From the NCBI GenBank assembly GCA_012999515.1, contig JABEEB010000001.1, positions 1,984,001-2,048,000 on the forward strand: a stretch of 64,000 nucleotides of DNA, read 5' to 3'. Of this stretch, positions 53,644-61,937 are shown in pieces. The notes under the pieces are model-generated. The model saw only the letters and a list, made by a program, of their open reading frames with translations. It ran no database searches and was not told the origin of the DNA. This stretch comes from Salifodinibacter halophilus (GTDB taxonomy: Bacteria > Pseudomonadota > Gammaproteobacteria > Nevskiales > Salinisphaeraceae). Both the position numbers and the translations under genes were made by a program. Position 1 is the first letter of the stretch, and every line of letters starts with the position of its first letter.

Positions 53644-55350
53644 ATGCGACTAACAATGAAAATCGGGGTTGGCCTCGTGCTTGTGGCAGGTGTTGCGACA
53701 AGTGCAAACGCAGTAACCCTCGATCACGTCAAGGTCGAACAGAAATCCGAGCTGACGCGGGTTATGTTCGCTTTCAGTCGCGCTCCGGATGTCAAACAAT
53801 TCGTGTTGGGGTCGCCACCGAGGGCGATTATCGATATGCCGGAGACGCGCTCGAACTGGTCGCCGGATAAGTCGGTTAGCGGTCCGCGCATCAAGGCGAT
53901 ACGTACCGCACGACACCAGGACGGAACCCTGCGCGCCGTACTCGATCTGCGTTCGGGAGCTTACTGGGGCGGGCTCGAGGAAGCCGGGAAAAATCGTCTT
54001 GTAGCCAAAATTCGCGGCGGCTCGAGTCCTGACTCTAGCTCTGGCGCGTCGTCGCAGAGCCAGAAGCGATCAACTGCTGACAAGGCAACCAGTAATAGTC
54101 AATCGAGTCAGACTGCGGCGTATCACGTCGCGCCTGACAACGCGTCGGCTGTGGTTGTGATCGATCCGGGCCACGGTGGTCGTGATCCGGGCACAACGGG
54201 GCCGAACGGTCTGACCGAAAAGGCCGCCATGCTTGCGGTAAGTCGACGCGTCAAAAAGAAATTGGATGCTCGGCCCGGGATCAAGGCCGTGTTGACGCGA
54301 CACCGTGATCGTTATGTAAGTCTGCCCAAGCGGCGGAAGATCGCACAGGCCAAACACGCTGATCTTTTCGTCTCGTTGCATGCGAATTCGTACCCGAAAA
54401 GCCCTGCCGTCAAGGGGGGCACGTGTTATGTGCTATCGCGTCACGGTGCAAGTAACGCCAAAGCTCGTCAGCTCGCGAGGTTTGAGAATAGTTCCGATCC
54501 GAAAGTCGCGGGCGTGGACTTTGCGGCGAATAACAAAACGCTGAATCGCGTGTTAACCGACCTGTTTCAGAATGATTCCATAAACGCCGCAGATAATCTT
54601 GCCAAGGCGATCATTACACAATTCGGCAAAGTAGAGCCGCTTTATCATTCCGAGCCAAAGCGAGCGAATTTTGCGGTTCTGCGCGATCCCATGATCCCGT
54701 CGGTTCTTTGCGAGACCGCTTTTCTGTCGAATCCTGGACAGGCCCGCAAACTTCGCCATAACGCGTTCCGTGCGAAGCTATCTAGTGCGATAGCCAAAGG
54801 CGTCGAAAACTATTTTGAACGTTATCCGCCGATGCAGAAGTCCCGGCAGAGTGGTGATATCTATCTCGTCCAGGCTGGCGATACGCTCGGTGGCATTGCC
54901 GCACGTAACCAAACGTCCGTTAAGCGTTTGCAGCAGCTAAACAGGCTCGAAAGCTCGCAGGTCAATGTTGGCCAAAAACTACGCCTGCCTAACGCTGGTT
55001 CTAGTACCAGTACATCGCATGTGAGCTCGGCTGGTGCGAAGACTAAATACAAGGTGCAAAAGGGCGATACGCTCTCGGCGGTTGCCCGGTCCCATAATGT
55101 GGACATGGACAAGATAATCGCAATGAACGAGTTGTCGAGTCGGCAACTGCGCGCTGGACAAGAGCTTGCGTTGCCAGCTTCGGCCGGGAAAAAGAAGGTC
55201 GTGGTGAATCGCGGCGATACCCTGTCCGAGATAGCGCGGCGCAATGGCACATCCATCAAGCGTTTGAAGCGTGATAACGATCTCCACAATGAACGCCTGT
55301 CTAAAGGACAGGTGCTCTGGGTGCCGGAAACGCCGACGCGCTCGTCTTAA
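53644..55350 (+). CDS. N-acetylmuramoyl-L-alanine amidase with AMIN and three LysM domains
   Basis: A 568-residue periplasmic amidase that cuts the glycan-peptide bond of peptidoglycan during daughter cell separation. Signal peptide 1-23, AMIN domain about 25-115, a Ser/Gln linker, then Amidase_3 with zinc motifs VIDPGHGGRDPGT (about 176), the Glu in GLTEKAAML, SLHANSYPKS (about 245) and CETAFLSNP (about 355). Three LysM repeats follow (about 407-452, 469-513, 519-563). AmiA and AmiC have no LysM; AmiB-like proteins in many gammaproteobacteria do. mutL, its common neighbour, is absent here. Confidence 0.93.
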   Translation: MRLTMKIGVGLVLVAGVATSANAVTLDHVKVEQKSELTRVMFAFSRAPDVKQFVLGSPPRAIIDMPETRSNWSPDKSVSGPRIKAIRTARHQDGTLRAVLDLRSGAYWGGLEEAGKNRLVAKIRGGSSPDSSSGASSQSQKRSTADKATSNSQSSQTAAYHVAPDNASAVVVIDPGHGGRDPGTTGPNGLTEKAAMLAVSRRVKKKLDARPGIKAVLTRHRDRYVSLPKRRKIAQAKHADLFVSLHANSYPKSPAVKGGTCYVLSRHGASNAKARQLARFENSSDPKVAGVDFAANNKTLNRVLTDLFQNDSINAADNLAKAIITQFGKVEPLYHSEPKRANFAVLRDPMIPSVLCETAFLSNPGQARKLRHNAFRAKLSSAIAKGVENYFERYPPMQKSRQSGDIYLVQAGDTLGGIAARNQTSVKRLQQLNRLESSQVNVGQKLRLPNAGSSTSTSHVSSAGAKTKYKVQKGDTLSAVARSHNVDMDKIIAMNELSSRQLRAGQELALPASAGKKKVVVNRGDTLSEIARRNGTSIKRLKRDNDLHNERLSKGQVLWVPETPTRSS

Positions 55351-55417
55351 CTAGGCTGGATCGGGAACCGCCGTTCTGGCCTCGAGCATGCGCAGGATTT
55401 AACATGCGCGTTGCCGC

Positions 55418-55494
55418 GCGCCCGTAGCTCAGTCGGATAGAGCAACGGCCTTCTAAGCCGTAGGTCGCTGGTTCGAATCCAGCCGGGCGCGCCA
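55418..55494 (+). tRNA. tRNA-Arg (anticodon TCT)
   Basis: A 77-nt tRNA with encoded CCA. The acceptor stem GCGCCCG / CGGGCGC is perfect, the D-arm is GCTCAGTCGGATAGAGC, the anticodon loop is C-TTCTAA with TCT at 55452-55454 and the T-arm is CGCTGGTTCGAATCCAGCC. It reads AGA. It lies alone between the amidase gene and mntH. Confidence 0.97.
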
Positions 55495-55606
55495 TTCAGC
55501 CGAGCCGCCGAAGGCGGGGCGGCTGAATGGCCTGTGTAGTTGCATTCGAACCAGCGCAAAGAGTTTGGTTCGACGGATGCGCGCAACGCGCATCCGAACA
55601 GCGCGG
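55495..55606. repeat. hairpins and inverted T-arm copy after tRNA-Arg
   Basis: Three palindromic elements fill this gap. CCATTCAGCCG (starting in the tRNA CCA) pairs with CGGCTGAATGG at about 55492-55530. ATTCGAACCAGCG (55544-55556) is the exact reverse complement of 13 nt of the tRNA T-arm. CGGATGCGCG-caa-CGCGCATCCG (55574-55596) is a perfect 10-bp stem and probably a terminator shared by tRNA and mntH, though without a T-run. Confidence 0.7.
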
Positions 55607-56911
55607 CTATGCTGCGTTGTAAAGCGTTTGGTAAAGCAAGAATAAGTTGAGCGCGATAATGATCGCGGCCACAGCCCATGCCGTAATCGTCGTCGCTTTG
55701 TGATTGACGAGGCTGCCCATGAGTTGTCGATTGGAGCAGAATAAAAGCATCGGGATAAGGGCGAAAGGGATGCCGAACGACAAAACGACCTGGCTTAAGA
55801 CCAGTGAATCCGTTGGGTTCAAGCCCAACCCCAGGATCAGCAGCGCCGGCGCCATCGTGATCAATCGACGCAGGAACAGGGGAATCCGCCGATTAATATA
55901 GCCGGCCATGACAACCTGGCCGCTCATCGTGCCAACAGACGAGCTCGATAAACCGCTGGCCAGTAGGCCTACCCCAAACAAAATAGCCGCCAATGTGCCG
56001 ACCCGATCGCCGAGCTGGCCGAACGCGCCCGCGAGCGTAGAGACCGGCTCACCAGTGCCGAAGAAAAGACCGGCCGCCATAACCAGCATGGCGCCGTTGA
56101 TTGCGCCGGCGACCGCCATAGCCAGGAGTATGTCGATAAACTCGAATCGAAAAATCTTTCTGCGTTCGGCTTCCGTGCGGCCGACTACGCGCCGTTCGGT
56201 CAGCGCCGAGTGTAAATAGATGACGTGCGGCATAACCGTTGCACCGAGAATGCCGGCGGCCAACAGCACGTTATTTGCATCCGTGAAGTGCGGTATGAAT
56301 AGGCCGTAGGTCAACTTGCCCAGGTCTGGTTGGGCTAATGCGACCTCGTAAGCGAAAGTTGCAACGACAATACCGACAAGTGCAGTGATGCCGGCCTCGA
56401 ACCAGCGAAAGCCCTGGCGCTGGAGCTCCAGAAGCACGAATGAGAATATGCCGGTAATAACCGCGGCCGGGAAAATCGGGATGCCAAAAAGGAGGTGCAG
56501 CCCCAGCGCGCCGCCGATGAATTCGGCGAGATCGGTAGCGATGGCCACAATTTCCGCTTGGATCCACAGGCCGAACGTGACAGGCGTGGGGAAACGTTCC
56601 CGCGATATTTCCGGCAGGTTCTTGCCGGTCGCGATGCCCAGTTTGGCCGACATCGACTGGATTAATACGGCCATGAGGTTCGACAGAAGGATCACCCAGA
56701 GCAGCATGTAGCCATACTTTGAACCGGCCGTGATATTGGTCGCGAAATTGCCGGGGTCAATGTAGGCAACGGCTGCGATAAAAGCTGGCCCGAGAAATGG
56801 TAGAAGTCCTTTCAGCCCGCGCCGATGGCCGTCGAGTGCTGCTTCGGCAGCGCGAATCGTCGAGCTTTCACCGGGCAAAGAGGTGTTCCGGGACGAGGCT
56901 GGTGAGCTCAT
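55607..56911 (-). CDS. mntH: Nramp-family divalent metal (Mn2+) transporter
   Basis: A 434-residue proton-coupled metal importer with eleven helices. The metal-binding motif of helix 1 is IDPGN (51-55) and that of helix 6 is ATVMPHVIYLHSAL (about 236-249), the essential MPH. An N-terminal tail of about 34 polar residues is longer than in E. coli. Start ATG 56911 is preferred; a TTG nine codons upstream is also in frame. A leader of about 120 nt precedes it. Confidence 0.93.
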   Translation of the reverse strand: MSSPASSRNTSLPGESSTIRAAEAALDGHRRGLKGLLPFLGPAFIAAVAYIDPGNFATNITAGSKYGYMLLWVILLSNLMAVLIQSMSAKLGIATGKNLPEISRERFPTPVTFGLWIQAEIVAIATDLAEFIGGALGLHLLFGIPIFPAAVITGIFSFVLLELQRQGFRWFEAGITALVGIVVATFAYEVALAQPDLGKLTYGLFIPHFTDANNVLLAAGILGATVMPHVIYLHSALTERRVVGRTEAERRKIFRFEFIDILLAMAVAGAINGAMLVMAAGLFFGTGEPVSTLAGAFGQLGDRVGTLAAILFGVGLLASGLSSSSVGTMSGQVVMAGYINRRIPLFLRRLITMAPALLILGLGLNPTDSLVLSQVVLSFGIPFALIPMLLFCSNRQLMGSLVNHKATTITAWAVAAIIIALNLFLLYQTLYNAA

Positions 56912-57040
56912 AGGCGTGTAATCCCCGCGATGCGGCAAATGCAGCAGGCGCGATTCGAAGCGCAGATGGGCGCGAATCTGGTTGCCTGCCAGTCCGGTGG
57001 CTGAATGGCATCAAGGGGATGCGGCATGCTTAAGCTGAGT

Positions 57041-57070
57041 ATTATAGGTTTTGCGATGGCTAAATTTTAA
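57041..57070 (-). promoter_or_regulatory. promoter of mntH
   Basis: Read on the minus strand, TTAAAA (57070-57065) and a perfect TATAAT (57046-57041) are 18 nt apart. The transcript would have a leader of about 120 nt before ATG 56911. No palindromic MntR or Fur-type box was recognised around it. Confidence 0.55.
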
Positions 57071-57260
57071 TGGCTTTGCTCTCAAACGATCAATAATGGT
57101 TTGTGTGGATCCAGCCATGAGCGGCTCGCAATGCCTTGGCCGATGTGACGCAGCTGCGTGCTCTATGTGTGGTCCGGTGGTGTGTTCGACGACTTGATAC
57201 GTGTCCTTGATTCTACGAACGTCGCGTCCACGTTCAGATTGCATGTTAATGGAGGCAGGC

Positions 57261-58256
57261 ATGGAAACGGTTGATTTGCAGAGCGATGGGGTTACCAGTT
57301 CACGCATCGGTCTGGGTACGTGGGCGATCGGCGGCTGGATGTGGGGCGGAACCGACGAAGCGGAGTCGGTGCGCGCCATCCAGAGTGCGCCGGATCGCGG
57401 CATCACGCTGATTGATACGGCGCCGGTGTATGGTTTCGGTCGCTCGGAAGAAATCGTTGGCCGAGCCGTTGCCGAAGGCAACCTGCGTGATCGCGTCGTG
57501 CTCGCGACGAAGTGCGCGCTGGAGTGGGATGATCAAGGTGGTGTGCGTCGAAATGCGACGCGCCAGCGTCTTCTGCAGGAGGCCGACGATTCGTTACGGC
57601 GTTTGCGTACCGATGTGATCGACCTGTTGCAGGTCCACTGGCCTGATCCGAATATCGATGTGCGCGAAACAGCCGAGGCCATGGCTGAACTTAAAAATGC
57701 CGGTAAGATTCGCGCGGTAGGTGTGTCCAACTTTACACCGGCGCAGATGGATCAGATGCAGTCGATCGTCGACATCGACGTCGTGCAAAATCCCTATAAC
57801 CTGTTCGAGCGCGACATCGAGTCCGACGTATTGCCCTGGGCCGAGCGTCATAACTCGCGCCTTCTAGCCTACGGCGCGTTGTGCCGCGGCCTGTTGGCCG
57901 GGCGGATGTATCGCGATCGTCAGTTCGAGGGCGACGATCTTCGGCAATCGGATCCCAAGTTCATGCAGCCACGCTTCGATCAGTATCTAGCGGCGGTGTC
58001 TGAACTCGATACGTTTGCTCGCGAACGCTACGGCAAGACGGTGTTGGATTTGGCGATTCGCTGGATTCTTGACGCATATCCAGCCAGTATCGCCCTCTGG
58101 GGCGCGCGGCGGCCCGATCAACTTGATAGTGTGGCCGAAATCGGCGGTTGGTCGTTGGATGATGAGGCACGCCGAACCGTCGGTGATATTGTCGATCGAC
58201 ACGTTACCGATCCGGTTGGCCCCGAGTTTATGGCACCGCCGGCTCGCACTGACTGA
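57261..58256 (+). CDS. aldo/keto reductase
   Basis: A 331-residue NADPH-dependent reductase of the AKR superfamily. The tetrad is visible: Asp and Tyr in IDTAPVYGFGRSEEIVG (about 51-67), Lys in VLATKCALEWD (about 85) and His in LLQVHWPDPNIDV (about 127). GVSNFTPAQM and the C-terminal IALWGARRPDQLD cofactor loop are also normal. ATG 57261 follows GGAGG, better than the upstream Mets. Close in layout to YajO/general stress-type AKRs; substrate unknown. Confidence 0.9.
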   Translation: METVDLQSDGVTSSRIGLGTWAIGGWMWGGTDEAESVRAIQSAPDRGITLIDTAPVYGFGRSEEIVGRAVAEGNLRDRVVLATKCALEWDDQGGVRRNATRQRLLQEADDSLRRLRTDVIDLLQVHWPDPNIDVRETAEAMAELKNAGKIRAVGVSNFTPAQMDQMQSIVDIDVVQNPYNLFERDIESDVLPWAERHNSRLLAYGALCRGLLAGRMYRDRQFEGDDLRQSDPKFMQPRFDQYLAAVSELDTFARERYGKTVLDLAIRWILDAYPASIALWGARRPDQLDSVAEIGGWSLDDEARRTVGDIVDRHVTDPVGPEFMAPPARTD

Positions 58257-58392
58257 CAGCAGCCAGTCGGGCTGAGTAGGCCACGCACCGTAACAGCGCA
58301 CCGGATTGCTATAATTAGTCGGTTATGAGAAGCGCCGCTCGCCTGGCGACGGCCGCAGGATGAGTCAGACCAGTTCAGAAAACGAGGAATCA

Positions 58393-59724
58393 ATGGACGT
58401 ATCCGTCGAACACGCGGGCAACCTGGGCCGGCGCGTCAAAGTCGAAATCCCCGCCGATCGCGTTAAACAGACGATCGACGAGAAAATTCGGCGCGTGGGT
58501 GAAAAGGCGCACGTGCCGGGGTTCCGGCCGGGCAAAGCCCCAACCCAAGTATTGTTTCAACGCTACGGTGACCAGGTACGCCAGGAGGCTGCCAGCGAAC
58601 TGATCCAGAGCGTGTATTCCGAGGCGCTGGAAGAGGCTGAAATCAGCCCGGCCGGTCAGCCGGAAATCGAGATGGGTGAAATCAAGACCGATGCGCCGTT
58701 GGCGTTCACGGCCAATGTCGAAGTCTATCCCGAAATCGAATTGACCGGGTTGGATGCATTGTCGGTGGAACGGCCGGATGCATCGGTTACCGATGACGAC
58801 GTCGACAACACCATCGAGCGCGTGCGCCAGCGCAACGCGACCCGTGAAACGGCTGAGCGCCCGGCGCAGGAAGCCGATCAGGTCACAGTGGACTATACCG
58901 GCTATAAAGGCGGTGAGGCGTTCGACGGTGGCAGTGCAGAAAACGTGACCGTTGAGCTCGGCTCGAATTATTTTCTGGCCGATTTGGAAGCTTCGCTCCA
59001 CGGCCGGAGTGCAGGCGAGACTTATACCGTCGAGATCACTTTCCCCGACGATTATCAGGATGAGGACCTGGCCGGCCAGCCGGCGAGCCTGGAAGTGAGC
59101 GTCAAAAGCGTGGAGGTCGACGTGCCACCTGCGCTAGACGAAGAGTTTATTCGCGGTATGGGCGTTGAAGAAGCCACGGTTGACGCGCTCCAGAGCGAAG
59201 TTCGGAACTCGCTTGAAGAGCAGGTCAAAAATGCGATCGAGTCCAAGGTCAAGTCGCAGGTCATGGACAGCGTGTACGAGGCCAACCCGATCGATGTCCC
59301 GGAGGCGATGGTCAGCCAGGAAATCGAGCGCATGCGCGGCGAAGCCAAGCAGAATCTGCCGGAAGGCATGCAAGGCGACGACGAAATGCTGAAACAGATT
59401 CTGCCCGATTCGGCGCTGCGCGAGCAGGCCGTCAAGCGGGTTGCGCTGGGGCTGCTGCTGTCCCAGATCATCTCTGACTATGGGCTGGAGGTTGAGAAAG
59501 CGCGCGTCGACGCCAAGATAGACGAGGTGGCGGCATCTTACGGTGATCAGGCCGACCAAGTCCGCAACTATTACCAGCAGAATCCGCAGATGATCGAAGG
59601 CCTGCAAGCCATGGTTATGGAAGAGCAGGTTATCGAGAAGCTGCTGGAGGATGCGACCGTTACCGAGAAATCGATGACGGTCGATGATTTACTTTCCGAA
59701 CAAAACCAGTCGGGTGGCGCCTAA
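58393..59724 (+). CDS. tig: trigger factor
   Basis: A 443-residue ribosome-associated chaperone. The ribosome-binding signature is GFRPGKAP at about 43-50 (G-F-R-x-G-x-x-P). The FKBP-type PPIase domain lies at about 160-240 ([17 protein letters not shown]). The C-terminal helical arms follow. GAGGA is 4 nt before ATG 58393; an ATG 11 codons upstream is less likely. First of the tig-clpP-clpX-lon block. Confidence 0.96.
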   Translation: MDVSVEHAGNLGRRVKVEIPADRVKQTIDEKIRRVGEKAHVPGFRPGKAPTQVLFQRYGDQVRQEAASELIQSVYSEALEEAEISPAGQPEIEMGEIKTDAPLAFTANVEVYPEIELTGLDALSVERPDASVTDDDVDNTIERVRQRNATRETAERPAQEADQVTVDYTGYKGGEAFDGGSAENVTVELGSNYFLADLEASLHGRSAGETYTVEITFPDDYQDEDLAGQPASLEVSVKSVEVDVPPALDEEFIRGMGVEEATVDALQSEVRNSLEEQVKNAIESKVKSQVMDSVYEANPIDVPEAMVSQEIERMRGEAKQNLPEGMQGDDEMLKQILPDSALREQAVKRVALGLLLSQIISDYGLEVEKARVDAKIDEVAASYGDQADQVRNYYQQNPQMIEGLQAMVMEEQVIEKLLEDATVTEKSMTVDDLLSEQNQSGGA

Positions 59725-59743
59725 GCGCCCGGGGTATTACTTG

Positions 59744-60388
59744 ATGACAGACAGCGAATACAGCGATACATCGCCGCAGAACCTGGGTCTTGTGCCGATG
59801 GTGGTCGAGCAGACCTCGCGAGGCGAGCGCTCGTTCGACATCTACTCGCGACTCCTGAAGGAACGCGTCATATTTGTCGTCGGTCCGGTAGACGACCAGA
59901 TGGCGAATTTGATCGTGGCGCAACTTTTGTTTTTGGAATCGGACAATCCCGACAAAGACATCCAGTTGTATATCAATTCGCCAGGTGGTTCGATTACGGC
60001 GGGGATGTCGATCTACGACACGATGCAGTTCGTCAAACCTGATGTGTCCACCATGTGCCTCGGTCAGGCCGCCAGTATGGGGGCGGTGCTGCTGGCTGGC
60101 GGTGCTCAGGGCAAGCGTTTTGGTCTGCCGAACTCGCGTTTCATGATCCATCAGCCGATGGGCGGCTTTCAGGGGCAGGCGACCGACATTGATATTCACG
60201 CCCGTGAGATCCTGCACGCGCGGCAACGCCTGAACGATATCCTGTCCTATCACACCGGTCAGCCGCTGGAGCGCATCAAGGCCGATACTGAGCGCGATTA
60301 CTTCATGGGCGCACAGGAGGCCGTGGACTACGGCGCATTGGACAGTGTTTTGGCTGGGCGCGAAACGGATAGTGACAGCAACACGTAA
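59744..60388 (+). CDS. clpP: ATP-dependent Clp protease, proteolytic subunit
   Basis: A 214-residue serine peptidase forming a double heptamer. The catalytic residues are Ser111 in [11 protein letters not shown] and His136 in FMIHQPMGG; Asp is near 186 (ADTERDYFM). The N-terminal propeptide (before [14 protein letters not shown]) is about 18 residues and is removed in E. coli. Twenty nt follow the tig stop. Confidence 0.97.
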   Translation: MTDSEYSDTSPQNLGLVPMVVEQTSRGERSFDIYSRLLKERVIFVVGPVDDQMANLIVAQLLFLESDNPDKDIQLYINSPGGSITAGMSIYDTMQFVKPDVSTMCLGQAASMGAVLLAGGAQGKRFGLPNSRFMIHQPMGGFQGQATDIDIHAREILHARQRLNDILSYHTGQPLERIKADTERDYFMGAQEAVDYGALDSVLAGRETDSDSNT

Positions 60389-60482
60389 TCCGATGGTATA
60401 AGCCGGCGCGAGGGCGCCGGAGACTTGCTATTCGGCACCGCGTGGGTGTAGAGATAGACGCAAAGACAGTGGAACGCGCGCA

Positions 60483-61760
60483 ATGACGGAAGATACCCAA
60501 ACCGGCGGCGGCTCGGGCGACAACAACGATCGGACGCTGTACTGCTCGTTCTGCGGTAAGTCCGAGCACGAGGTCCGCAAGTTGATTGCCGGGCCATCGG
60601 TCTACATATGCGACGAGTGTGTGGATCTGTGTAACGACATCATGCGCGAGGAGCTGACCGCCGAACCCGCGCAGAAAGGATTGCCGAGCCCGTCCGAAAT
60701 CAACAAGGTGTTGGACGATTACGTGATCGGTCAGGATCAGGCCAAAAAGATCCTGTCGGTGGCCGTATACAACCACTACAAGCGGTTGAATGCCAGCCAG
60801 GGCGAAGATGACGTTGAGCTGGTCAAGTCCAATATCCTGCTGTTAGGGCCGACCGGCTGCGGCAAGACGTTGTTGGCCGAGACGTTGGCCCGGTTGCTGG
60901 ATGTGCCATTCGCCATCGCCGATGCGACAACGCTGACCGAAGCCGGTTACGTCGGCGAAGACGTCGAAAACATTATCCAGAAGCTGCTTCAGAAGTGTGA
61001 CTACGACGTCGACAAGGCGCAGCGCGGTATCGTCTACATCGACGAAATCGACAAAATCTCGCGCAAATCCGAGAATCCGTCGATCACCCGCGATGTGTCC
61101 GGCGAAGGCGTCCAGCAGGCGCTGCTCAAGCTGATCGAAGGTACGACGGCCTCGATACCGCCGCAAGGCGGGCGCAAGCATCCGCAGCAGGAATTTCTGC
61201 AGGTCGATACTTCCGGCATCCTATTCATTGTTGGCGGCGCATTCGCCGGCCTCGACGAAACAATCGCCAACCGCGAAGGGCACGCCGGAATCGGCTTCTC
61301 GGCTGAAGTCAAGACACAGGAGGAGCAACGCTCGCTCGGTGACACATTGGCCACAGTTGAGCCTGAAGACTTGGTCAAGTACGGCCTGATCCCGGAATTT
61401 GTCGGCCGACTGCCAGTGGTCGCCACGCTCGAGGAGTTGGATGAGAACGCGTTGATCTCGATCCTGTCTGCGCCGAAGAATGCGCTGACTAAGCAATACG
61501 CCCGATTGTTCGAGATGGAGGGTGTTGATCTCGAGATTCGTGATGATGCTCTGCGCGCGATGGCGCAACGGGCAATGGCCCGGAAGACCGGTGCCCGCGG
61601 GCTACGGACGCTTTTTGAGTCGATCCTGCTCGATATCATGTATGAGTTGCCGACCATGGAGAATGTCTCCAAGGTCGTGATCGACGACGCCGTGGTTAAC
61701 GGCGAAGCGCAGCCCTACATCGTGTACGAAAACGCCGAGGCCGCTCGCGTCGGCGCATGA
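60483..61760 (+). CDS. clpX: ATP-dependent Clp protease, ATP-binding subunit ClpX
   Basis: A 425-residue AAA+ unfoldase. The zinc-binding domain has C21, C24, C43 and C46. Walker A is GPTGCGKT (122-129), Walker [10 protein letters not shown] near 183, the pore loop GYVGEDVEN near 157, and the sensor-2 region [14 protein letters not shown] near 375. A GC hairpin (GCCGGCGC / GCGCCGG) lies in the 94-nt gap after clpP. Confidence 0.97.
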   Translation: MTEDTQTGGGSGDNNDRTLYCSFCGKSEHEVRKLIAGPSVYICDECVDLCNDIMREELTAEPAQKGLPSPSEINKVLDDYVIGQDQAKKILSVAVYNHYKRLNASQGEDDVELVKSNILLLGPTGCGKTLLAETLARLLDVPFAIADATTLTEAGYVGEDVENIIQKLLQKCDYDVDKAQRGIVYIDEIDKISRKSENPSITRDVSGEGVQQALLKLIEGTTASIPPQGGRKHPQQEFLQVDTSGILFIVGGAFAGLDETIANREGHAGIGFSAEVKTQEEQRSLGDTLATVEPEDLVKYGLIPEFVGRLPVVATLEELDENALISILSAPKNALTKQYARLFEMEGVDLEIRDDALRAMAQRAMARKTGARGLRTLFESILLDIMYELPTMENVSKVVIDDAVVNGEAQPYIVYENAEAARVGA

Positions 61761-61856
61761 CGGGATTATAAGCTTTTAGCTCCCCTGGACGCCGGGACGC
61801 GATACCAAGCGTTCTGGCGATTCGAACGGTCGTTAGAACAATAACACGAAAGGCGA

Positions 61857-61883
61857 TTGAAAGCCGCGACCGAACCCGCATAT
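61857..61883 (+). promoter_or_regulatory. sigma-32-like heat-shock promoter of lon
   Basis: TTGAAA (61857-61862) and CCGCATAT (61876-61883) are 13 nt apart, close to the sigma-32 pattern CTTGAAA-N(13-14)-CCCCATNT. They lie 55 nt before the lon start, in the 177-nt gap after clpX. lon is a heat-shock gene in E. coli. Confidence 0.6.
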
Positions 61884-61937
61884 CTCTAGTCAGCGCGGTG
61901 GCTACAACGTCCGCCGCGCGCTCCAATGAGGTTAATT

